A stretch of DNA of 64,000 nt from Trochalopteron elliotii (Eukaryota; Chordata; Aves; Passeriformes; Leiothrichidae): NCBI GenBank assembly GCA_024734555.1, contig JANPWX010000451.1, forward strand, positions 1,696,728 to 1,760,727. Direction: 5' to 3'. Shown one piece after another: positions 14,102 to 24,100 of the stretch (its first letter is position 1; each line of letters opens with the position of its first letter). The position numbers and the translations under genes are program-made. The notes beneath the pieces are model-generated. The model ran no database searches and had not been told where the DNA came from. It saw nothing but the letters and a program-made list of their open reading frames with translations.

Positions 14102-14254
14102 TGTTTACAGCAGCTTTCTCCCTGGTATGAGGAGTCCCGGGCCAAGCCCAGGTCCCAGGGGACATCCGAGATAAGGTTGCACAAACCTTTCACAAACCAT
14201 CTGACTCAGTTTCGTGTTTCCGCGTGTCTGTGTGACGTGGGCTGAGAGTAAACA
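14102..14254. promoter_or_regulatory. pair of FOXA-like sites upstream of CYP2J-A
   Basis: TGTTTAC at 14102-14108 and its inverse GTAAACA at 14248-14254 flank a CRE-like TGACGT near 14232. They lie 550-700 bases upstream of the CYP2J-A start. Forkhead sites are common in liver P450 promoters, but 7-mers also occur by chance, so this is only suggestive. Confidence 0.15.
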
Positions 14255-15666
14255 GCTGTCCCGGAACTCAGCGGTTCCTGAGCAGATCATTTTCTGATCT
14301 CCACCCGACCAGTGCAGACAGGGCAGCTGCCTCCAGCCATGCCTTGAGCTCTCCAGCCATCCCTTCCCACTTACCTTGTCCTTTGGGTCATAGCCCGTGG
14401 TGTAGCTGCTCCCAAAGCCCCACAGAGCTCATGCAGCTGCTGAGGAGCCGATGCAGGTGCCCAGCTCTGCAGGCTGGGGCCCTTGGGTGGTAGCTGGCAG
14501 CAGAACGTGCTGCATTTTCCCACCCAGGAGCTGCTCTAGGTTAGGGAGATGTTCTTACTCATGGATCATGTGGAATTTTGACCTGTATGTTGTGTTTTAC
14601 TGCAAAGGAAGCAGGGAGCAGGAGCACTTTGCCCTTGCACTACATGGCTCTGTCATGGCCCTTTGCAGTCATCAGCTGCCACCTCCTGCTCTGGGGGACG
14701 TTTTGAGTTCCTTTTCTCTCTTTTGGGGCATCAGTTGTGGCTGTTGGGATTGTCCAGTGCTGATGACAAGGCACAGAGGTTCAGCAGAGCCACTGGAGTG
14801 ATGCCATACACATGTTCCCCATAACCCTTACACTTGGGAAGCTGGAGAAGTCAAATCTCTGTTTTATTGTGGAATTTAAAGGGGAGAGGCCTGTTTTTGA
14901 GAGTATCTCTTTTCACCTCTGTTTTTTAAGTGCAGTTAGGCATGAGCCCCTGGAGATGCACGTTTGCCAGCAGTGACATGAAGAGATCCATTTGAAAATT
15001 AAACAAATTCATGCCTCCTGCCTTTAAGGTATGGCATCACTGCATTTAGTTTTCGTATTTTTCCCCACATGATTAAAAAAAAAAAAAAAGAAGAAAAAGA
15101 AGATGACTTCAATAATTTATCCTTTCCAGGAATAGGGGAGGAAACCCCCCAAAGTAACGAAGAAACACAAGTTGGAAATGAAAGAGAGAAGAGATCAATA
15201 TTTATTTGCTAAGCTGTAACCACATGCCAGATGTCAGACCTACAGCAGAACGAATGCAAAAATGGAGCAAAACCAGTGCCTAGTCCCGAGTGGCGTTGAA
15301 GACTTCATAGGTGAAAAAAAGTCCCTGGATCTTTTATGTTTTCTCTTTTTCAAAGACAAAAACACAACATGGGAGCCTGTGACTGTGAAACAATTATTAA
15401 AATCGCAATAGGATTAAAGGGATCAGTCGGAAGGACAGCTCAGTGACAGAATCCCCGTGGCAGAGATGTGATGTGCAGAGGACTCTCCCCTGTGGCATAA
15501 ATCTGCCACTGCACAAGGATTGCTTTGTACCGCAGCAAAGCCGCTATTGCCTGGGACAGGGGAGAAAAAGCAGTGGAAATGAAGCTCGATGTAATCCTCT
15601 ATTCCTGTCAACTATTCCATATCCTACGCGGGTACCCACAGAAAAGTCACTTATGAAAGGTGAGAA

Positions 15667-15791
15667 GCAAAACAAACAAACAAACAAACAAAAACAAAAC
15701 AAAAAGAAAACAAAAACAAAAACAAACAAACAAAAAACCCCCCACAAAACAAAAAAAAACCAACCAAAAAAAAAAACCCAAAAAAAACCCA
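15667..15791. repeat. A-rich (AAAC)n-like low-complexity tract
   Basis: Runs of A broken by single C, starting with regular AAAC units and degrading into longer A and C runs. Lysine-rich or phenylalanine-rich open frames across it are compositional artefacts. Confidence 0.9.
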
Positions 15792-16481
15792 AGAGGAAAA
15801 AGAATAATCTTTGCTGTGACTATAGTCCAAACTGAAGCACACAGGAGACAGCATTTCTAAGCATAAATGCTCAGTCACATAAATGGAAAAATTCTCTACA
15901 AGTTCCATATTTAATTAACTCTTATCCAAAGAGACCTGGCACAGGAAGAAGCTGTGTCCATCGTGCAAGGGCATCCTGTCCCCAGCCACTTCCTTGGCCC
16001 CATGCTATGTCCACACTGCTCACACACAGCCACAAATCTGTGCCAAAACAGAGGGGAAGTGCTGAACTCATGACTTCCCACCACAAAGCCACTGTTCCAA
16101 CACTTCCTTCCTGAGGGCCGGGGCTGAGCTGCCATGGGCACGACCCTTCCAACACTGCTGTTCCCTTTCTGCTGTGCTTCAGGTGAACTGCTCCCCAGCA
16201 ACCCCAGGGGATTATTTTATTGCAGCTTTCTGATTTGTATTTTACTAGCACAAATCTTTTACTTTTCTAATATAAAATTGCTGTATCATAGTTTTATAGC
16301 CCTTCCAGACCTGCTGAAAGCACAGCTCCTTGTGCCATCCCACTCGGGTTGGGTTTTGGTAGAAGCTGCTTCTACTCCCCTGCAGCCTCCTAATTAAAAT
16401 TTCCAAATACTCTGAGATCCAAAAAAACGCTTGATGATGCTGCAGAGATCTCTGCTTAGGTATTTTTTATCTCTAGAAGTG

Positions 16482-16605
16482 TCCAAGGCCAGGTTGGATG
16501 AGGCTTGGAGCAACCTGATTTGGTGGAAGATGTCTCTGCCCATGGCACAGGGGTTGATCTTTAAGGTCACTTTCAAGCCAAACCATTCCTTGAATCTGTG
16601 ATTTC
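16482..16605 (+). mobile_element. CR1 LINE 3' fragment
   Basis: Matches the CR1 tail: GTGTCCAAGGCCAGGTTGGA, then the conserved phrase about the short, safe-spaced 'cctgcccatggca' box, and a CCAAACCATTCC ending close to where the octamer tail would be. Diverged and 5'-truncated. Confidence 0.75.
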
Positions 16606-17002
16606 CATCACACAGCAGCAATGTGGTGCTGCAGGGTGTGTCCACCACACTGAGCCAAACCCACCTGAGGCTCAGGACTGGCTGTGGCCACCTGAAAGTC
16701 CAAATTGATGCTGAGTCCAGAGCTTGTGTCCGAGGCCAGCTGCTCCCTCTGAGCAGGGACACCTCAGGAGCCCTTGGCTATTTGGGTGCTGCAGCATTTA
16801 GGGGTTGCTAAGTGGTCTCTGGGTGATGGATATATTCCCTATGGAAAAGTCAACATCAAACCATGCTTTTGCAGCTGGCAGACACCTTCCTGGGAACTGC
16901 TGACAGTGGAAATTAAGTAATAAGGCTCTTTAATCCATGCATTTTGTCAGACTGGTAGCGGGGAGCAGGAATGAGGTGAAGGGAAGAGTCACAAAGGTTG
17001 TG

Positions 17003-17008
17003 TTTATT
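17003..17008 (-). terminator. duplicated, distal CYP2J-B poly(A) signal
   Basis: AATAAA on the - strand in tandem copy 1. It is the counterpart of the proximal signal at 17458-17463 and could end longer CYP2J-B transcripts that read through the LTR. Confidence 0.4.
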
Positions 17009-17069
17009 GCTTTTGCAGCTGGCAGACACCTTCCTGGGAACTGCAGACAGTGGAAATTAAGTAATAAGG

Positions 17070-17374
17070 TGTGGCAGTTTCAGGGCACCTAAGGAATGAA
17101 GCAGACGCAGCAGCTCAAGGGGAAGCTTCTACTACTTTATTCTAAAAATCTGACTCCATATATACATTTTTACAAAAGGCCAGAGTTTGGCTACACAGGT
17201 TGCCACCTCTTGACTTGGATGGTGAACATCACCGTCCATCACATTTCTCCTCCCAGAGGACAAGAATGCAAACAATAAATAAGTGCTAAAAATATACATT
17301 ATTTTTGTGAAGCTGCGTGAGAAACTCCAGTTCAAGAGTATAAACAACAAAAAGACTTCTGCATCAGGGCGACA
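17070..17374 (-). mobile_element. solo LTR of an endogenous retrovirus, 6-bp target duplication
   Basis: A 305-bp block with TG...CA ends (TGTGGCAG...GGGCGACA on +) is flanked by ATAAGG at 17064-17069 and 17375-17380. The intact tandem copy next to it shows the uninterrupted site, which proves the insertion. On the - strand it reads TGTCGCC... at the 5' end, has a TATATATGG box, then AATAAA (17136-17141) and a short tail ending TGCCACA, so its transcriptional sense is the same as CYP2J-B. A 6-bp duplication fits betaretrovirus-like (ERVK-type) or alpharetrovirus-like avian elements. No internal gag, pol or env sequence is present. Confidence 0.88.
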
Positions 17375-17457
17375 ATAAGGCTCTTAAATCCATGCATTTT
17401 GTCAGACTGGCAGCGGGGAGCAGGAATGAGGTGAAAGGAAGAGTCACAAAGATTGTG

Positions 17458-17463
17458 TTTATT
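17458..17463 (-). terminator. proximal CYP2J-B poly(A) signal
   Basis: AATAAA on the - strand about 170 bases after the CYP2J-B stop. It lies in the right half of tandem copy 2 and remains intact beyond the LTR. Confidence 0.55.
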
Positions 17464-17630
17464 GCAGCGTGCAGGATGTGGCCCTTGTGCCCTTCCCCTG
17501 CCACCCATGCTGGTGGGTGCTGGACGTCCAAGGCCCATCATTTCAGCCCCAGATCTCCGGTGTGGTCGGAAGAAGGGGATTTCCCTGTTTGTGAGGCTGC
17601 AGTGGGGTCCGGGGCAGCGCCAGGCCCGGC

Positions 17631-18068
17631 TCAGTGGCGGGGCACGGCACAGAGCTGGAAGGGTTTGGGGCAGCGGGTGAGGCTGAGCGTGAAGGCGAAG
17701 GACAGCGTGGCCGCTTCTGGGGCCTGGAAGGTGAACTTCTGCAGCAGGGCTACGAAGAAGATGAAGAGCTCGGTCCTGGCGAGCTGCTCCCCGGGACAAG
17801 CCCTCTTGCCTGAAAAAGGAGCACAAATAACCCGAAAGAGTCCTGAGCGAGCTCCAGCCACCTCCGAGCCTCCTCCGGCCCGCGCCGCCTTGCACAGGCT
17901 GCGGCGGCTTTTCTTCCTGGAAAGGTTAGGTGGCAATGTTCACCCACACAATCTGCTCAAACCTTCCCCAGAAGTTTACTGCCGAGCAAACTGCGCCTGT
18001 TCCTTGAGGCGAAGAGCGGAAACAGTGTGAACAACCCAGTTATGCAACTTGGGCAAGAAGAAAAAGCG

Positions 18069-18112
<44 letters not shown>

Positions 18113-21100
18113 CTGCAGTAACACATTGGTTTCCTTCCCGCTCCGAGCATCCTCTATTAAATGTGACTGGGATTTTCACTGTGGGGATGGGCTGGGAGCT
18201 GGACAGGAGTGGTACCCCTTGCTCTATAAGCAGTGTCTTGGGGAAAAAAAATAAAAGCTTTGCAAAAAGAAAAGCCACCTCCCCATCCATCATCCTACCT
18301 GCAGAGAAGGGCAGAAAAGCCTCCCGCCTCCTGTACTGGCCGTTTTCCAGGAAATGTTCAGGATTAAACGTGTCTGGAGTCTCCCACACGTTTTTGTCGA
18401 ACATTATCGAAGTCAGGCTGGTCATCAGGGTGGTGCCCTGCGAGAGGTGGAGAAAAGCGGCGATTACGCGGCGGAGAGGAGCCGACGTGCTGTCAGACTG
18501 GGTTATTATTAGCTCTGTAAACTACACTGTTTTAAAGGCAGAAAGGGTTTCTCTTTTCCCCTAAGCTACGTAATTAAATGAGGGTGAAAGTCTGCAGGAT
18601 TGTTCACTTGTGTGTGCCTTTACATATCACCGAGTGTTGATCTGCACTCTGAGCTGCAGTAACAGGTGATGTCAATGCAAACCAACTTTGAATTGGTAGC
18701 ACTGCATTCCCATAGGAACTTGAAGCAATTTAATCAAGTTATTTTCAATCGATTTGTTTAAATGTGCTTTTTTAGAAAAAAATAAAACTGATCTGGTTTG
18801 TCCCCACATTTTCCATCAGCAAGAGAAATATTCTAATCAATGTGGAGGAAAATGCCTGGATTTTTTAAATTTGCCTCATTGCAACCAGTCATATAGAGGG
18901 AAGAGACCAGTTGTATATAAATCCCATATTTGCTTTTGTAATTGCAGAACAGTGTGTGTGAAACAATACTCATTACCTGCCCATCATCAAGTGCTACTTT
19001 TAATAGATGTTTATTAATATTGTGTAGAACTAACAAACCCAAACTGTTTGCTTTCCTATGTTTCCTAGCCCTCTATTCCCACAATGCGTTGAGGGTGTCT
19101 TTTACAAAATTTAAGGCATAAACCTTTTTAAGTTGGAAATTACAGCCAACATCATAAGGATCTCACAATTCTCCTCTGTAAGGAGGTGAGACCCATAACA
19201 GCCCCACAGAATCCATCAAGAGGGCTTGTATTTTCTATATAATTGTGATATTTCTTTAAGATCCTACTGGTTGGTTCCCCTCGGGGTAAGATTCGGGGCT
19301 TGGGCAGTGAAGACCCTGCTCTGATGAGACGAAGGCTGGTGGGACGAAGGCTGGTGGGATGAAGGCTGGTGGGATGAAGACTGGAGGGATGAAGGCTGGA
19401 GGGATGAAGGTTGGTGGGACAAAGGCTGGAGGGATGAAGGCTGGAGGGATGAAGGCTGGTGGGATGAAGGCTGGTGGGATGAAGGCTGGAGGNAGGCTGG
19501 TGGGATGAAGGCTGGTGGGATGAAGGCTGGAGGGATGAAGGCTGGAGGGATGAAGGTTGGTGGGACAAAGGCTGGAGGGATGAAGGCTGGTGGGATAAAG
19601 GCTGGAGGGATGAAGGTTGGTGAGACAAAGGCTGGAGGGATGAAGGCTGGTGGGACAAAGGCTGGAGGGATGAAGGCTGGTGGAATGAAGGCTGGAGGGA
19701 TGAAGGTTGGTGGGACAAAGGCTGGAGGGATGAAGGCTGGAGGGATGAAGGCTGGAGGGATGAAGGTTGGTGAGACAAAGGCTGGAGGGATGAAGGCTGG
19801 TGGGATGAAGGCTGGTTGGGATGAAGGCTGGTGGTCCCCACGCACTTTGGGCAGGTGGAAGCCGGCCAGGGTGGTGTCACTGGTGGCCATGCGGGGCACC
19901 CCCAGGGGCACCACGTTGCCCACACGCAGGACCTCGCTCAGCACGGCGCTGGTGTAGGGCATCTCCTCCTTGTCGGCCAGCGAGGGCTGCCGGCACTGCC
20001 CCACCACCGTGTCGATCTCCTGCTGCACTTTCTCTACGGGGAGCAAAAAGAAATTCAAAATATCCCTCTTCATAGAAATTTTAGTCCAACCATTAAACCA
20101 GCACTGCCAGGCCACCACCAAACCATATCCCCAGGTGCCACATTCATACTCCTTTTGAACACTTCCAGGGTAATTGCACCACTTCCCTGGACAGCCTGTT
20201 CCATGGCTGGACAACCTTTTCAGTGAAGAAATTTTCCCTAATATCCAACCTAAACCTCTCCTGACACAACCTGAGGCCATTTCCCCTTGTGCTATCACTT
20301 GTTCCTTGGGAACCTGCACCCTCCTTTCAGGGAGTTGTAGAGCATGAGAAGGTGCCCCCTGAGCCTCCTTTTCTTCTGGGCCAAACACTCCCAGTTCTCT
20401 CAACGGCTTCTCCTAAGACTTGTCTTCAAAATGTTCGCGAGGATTCCTGGGGCACAGGCATAGCCGAGGTGTGGCAGACCTGGGATAACTCTGTTCCCTG
20501 AGTTTCCCTTACCTAATCCTGGGCTAAGCAAAGAACCCCTCAGTGGCCCTACCCTGAATGTGGGGGTACGCAGCCATGTAGAGCAGAGCCCAGCGGATGG
20601 TGGTTGCCGTGGTCTCAGTCCCAGTTAAGAACAGGTCCAAGGTGGAGCACAGCAGGTTTTCCTCATGGAAATAGGAGCTGGTGTCACCCTTAAACTTGGA
20701 GAAAAACATTGCAATGAAAACTCTTACTCTGGAGGGGATGCTTTTAAAACCCAATCCAAAATCACCTGTGCCTAACTGAAATCCTGCTGCTCCTTTATTA
20801 TCTACCCCTGGACTTGGAAATTTCCAGTCTTTGCTTTCACTGGATTTCAAACCCAATGCACTGTTTTGAAAGACACCCTGGTTGCTGTACAGTGGCTCTT
20901 GAAAGCAGGTAGCATTTTTAAATGTCAAGTTTCACAATAGCAAACATAGGCCTGCGAGTGCTCATAGAAACATGAACATGTTCCCTGAGAGTCCTCCTAC
21001 GCCGTGTGACAGAACGAAAAAGGGAAGAAGACAAAGTGTAAATCCTTTCAAATGGAAAAAAAAAAATCTGTGTGTTTTTAAAGTGATCAGGCTTCTGCTG

Positions 21101-24100
21101 CTGCTAAAGTTTGATGTGGCAGAGGTAGGGAGGGGAAGGCAATGTGTGAGGCAAGAGCTCCCCTGACAAAACAGCCCTGAATCTTCTCTGCTCATTCTGT
21201 GGGTTAATCTTTCACTGGTTTTAGTTATTTCCCGCCTACCTTTTCTATTTCCTTCAGGTAACAGTCAATATAATCTCCTGCCTCGGACTGGTCCAAATCC
21301 TCCTTGTGCTTTGCAATTACACCTTTCACAAAATATCGAAGTTTCTCCCAGTGCCTGAAGATTTTCCTGAAGGGCCCTGGCAACCATCTCATGATCAAAG
21401 GAAAAGCATTATAAAGCTGGTAAGAAATCAAACAGAACAAAAGAGCATTTCTTGAGTTCGAAAACAGCAGGTATCATAGTTGAGAGGATGGGACTCTCAA
21501 TTGATTAACTCTGCTTGCTACCATGAAAAGAAATTATCCTTGCTACAACAGTCCAATTTGTACAAATTTACTCCCACAGGTGTAAACAAGTGCAAACGAG
21601 ATAAGAATTGGGTAAATATTTTCTGCTGATAAAGTTCTCAAATACTGAGTGGCCAAAGCTGCCCTCTAATGTGAGGTGGCCACAGGTGAGATCGATGTAG
21701 GATGAGCCCCTTAGTGTGTCCCCATGGAGGGGACAGAGATCAGACCTGACCCATGGTGTGTGGCCACGCGGACAATACATCACCAAATCCATCTATTTTG
21801 GTTTTAAACATAGAATCTAATTTTTTTTCATAAATAGAAGTTATTTAAGAAACTGGTTGGGATATGGGTGAGAGAAAAGATAGGAATTTTCACAGTGTTA
21901 CTAATTCTTCTTTTTGCAGAAACAGGTACTTTTAAGATTTTCCCATTGTTCTTTGGTTATGTCAGGCATAAGATTGGTTTGACAATCTTATAGTATTTTT
22001 TTCCTCCATGTGCCCCAATAGTTTTAATTTATTTCCTTGCTTTCCTGATAGACTTTGTGTATAAATCCGATCTACTGTAAAACAATTCTCATGGTCGCTG
22101 TCCTTTAAACATGGCTCTTTTTCTTCAGGAAAAGGCAGCTTATATCAGTGCCTTAGGAACCCTAAGCTCTTACATGCAGCTGAAGCTGGAAAAACATCCA
22201 AGTGGCTTTACCTGGCCCCAGAAACTTCCGATGAGCAGCAGCATTTCAGCCAGGGAGTGCAGCAGCTCCTGGAAACGGTTGTCATGGTAGTCAAAGCGGT
22301 TCCCAAAAGTTATGGAGCAGATGATGTTTGAAACAGCACTATTAATTTTGTAATGAGGGTCAAAGGGTTGTCCTGGAGGAAAAAAAAGAAAGGAAACTTC
22401 CTGAAGGGAGGTTGTGACCGGGTAGGGATTGGTCTTTTCTCCCAAGGAACAAGGGACAGGACAAGAGGAAACAGCCTCAAAGTTGTGCCACAGGAGATTT
22501 TGATTGGCTATGAGGGAAAATGTCTTCATTTGAAAGGATGGCAGGCTTTGGAAGGGGCTGCCCAGGGTAGTGGTGGAGTCACCATTCCTGGAAGTGTTTG
22601 AAAGGTGTGTGGATGTGGCACCAGGGGCCATGGTTTATTGGTGAACATGGCAGTGCTGGGTTAATGTTTGGACTCAATGAACTTAAGGATCTTTTCCAAC
22701 ACAAATCTCTCCATGATTCTATGATTCTAAAGACAGCTTTCATTCTTTTTTCCTGTTCAGTCTCAATCAAATCTCTGTTCTCTACCAGATCCACAGCTGT
22801 GAATTGGAGTGAGACCTCACCTGCTTCTCACCCAGGCTGGTGCTCAGGTTTCACCCCATGTCCTGGGGTACCCACCACCCCCATCACCTCCAGCATCCCT
22901 CTGGAGCCTGGGCACTGTGGGCCAGGACATTCCATCCTGTGTCCAGCCCAGGCTGCTGGCAGGCAGTGACATTAGCCCTGAGCTGCCCAAGTGGGGTCTG
23001 AAGTATTTTCCAGGAAAAGGACCAGCAGCATGCCATGCCATGGCTGTCAACTTTGCCGAGGGTTCCTCAAAGCTTCACCCAGGGCAGGGAGCCCAGGACA
23101 ACCACATGGCAAAAATACCATTGTCCTGGGCTTTAGTTGTCCACCATGAAGGATCAAGGGAGCTGGAGGAGAGAGGGGAGAGGGTTGCAGATCTCTGTGC
23201 CCACCTGTAAACCCCAGAAGTAGCTCATGAGGCCCATAGAGCACATTTATGCAGTGAAGTGGGATGTGATGCTTGTCACATTTGTGTTCCCTGAGAGAGC
23301 TACTGAGCAGAGACCTTCATCTCCTTGGGCACATTTCAGCAGCCTGGAGAGCCACTTGCTGTGACAAGAGACTGATCTCAGTGACAAGCCCAGTCCAGCC
23401 CTGAGCTGCTGTTGAGCATCACTTTGAAATGCAAGGCACTCCTTGCAGCACTGCTGATCTCTCCACTCTTCAAGAAAGTAATTAAACCGGGCTGGTGCTC
23501 AGATATTAGAGTGATGGACATGATCACTATTTGTCATTACTAATGGGAAGAAAGGCCCAAACCAGCAGCTTAATTAGTTTATTGATTAGGACTATAGAAG
23601 ACTATAATCAATTGGCAACATGGGGTATTTGGCCTGTTCAGTGCAACAGCAATTAAAATGGAGCAAGTTTAGTATGTAATTTCAGAATTCCTTTTTAGAT
23701 CTTTCTTGTTTACTATATATAGCTCCATAGAATTAGCTCAACCCCATCTGCTTCTATTTAAAGCTGAAGTGCAACATCACCCATGTACCAACATACAAAT
23801 TATTCTTACTAATATCCCTCTGGCAGTTTTTAAAAGCTGGACCATAAAAGAGCAAGGCACACGCTTCATCTGTGTGTGAAACAAAAGGAAAGCCTGACTA
23901 AACAAGTTTTAAAATACTTTGCAAAACCAAGGACAAGCAGAGGTTAACTAAGCCTCTGAGTGGAAGTGCCTGATACCAGGAGAGCTGCGTTTATTCCTTT
24001 GCAGAATGCATGAGACACTTCCTTAGCCATATAAACACTCACCTTTTGATAACTGCCTAGTATATATTTGCTTAATATTAATAAGGAACAGCTAAAATAG

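Larger units (their letters stand above)
13556..16481. other. CYP2J-A promoter side and A-B spacer
   Basis: Upstream flank of CYP2J-A followed by spacer. I see no clear TATA box within 200 bases of the start codon and no P450 exon relics. The stretch holds an A-rich block at 15667-15791 and two FOXA-like sites near 14.1-14.25 kb. Confidence 0.6.
16865..17464. repeat. 144-bp tandem duplication carrying the CYP2J-B poly(A) signal, second copy split by an LTR
   Basis: Copy 1 is 16865-17008. Copy 2 is 17009-17069 plus 17381-17464. They differ by only a few substitutions (for example tagcgggg and cagcgggg). Each copy ends in GTGTTTATT, that is AATAAACAC on the - strand. The interruption of copy 2 is exactly the LTR at 17070-17374, so the duplication came first. 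Confidence 0.85.

Noticed and set aside
15443..15908. Lysine-rich or phenylalanine-rich frames
   Set aside because: Produced by the A-rich tract at 15667-15791.
16865..17464. Possible extra CYP2J 3' exon duplication
   Set aside because: The duplicated 144-bp unit holds only 3' flank and poly(A) sequence, with no coding exon.
18070..18107. Poly(A) on the gene strand as evidence of a processed pseudogene
   Set aside because: No gene-like body or target duplication next to it; a simple homopolymer in intron 8.
19326..19834. Regular repeats resembling a CRISPR array
   Set aside because: Direct head-to-tail 15-bp units without spacers, in an intron of a vertebrate gene: a minisatellite.
19264..20403. 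379-codon open frame on the - strand with pentapeptide repeats
   Set aside because: It is exon 7 of CYP2J-B plus intron sequence and the 15-bp minisatellite. The donor at 19846/19845 and the matching exon 8 show it is intronic.
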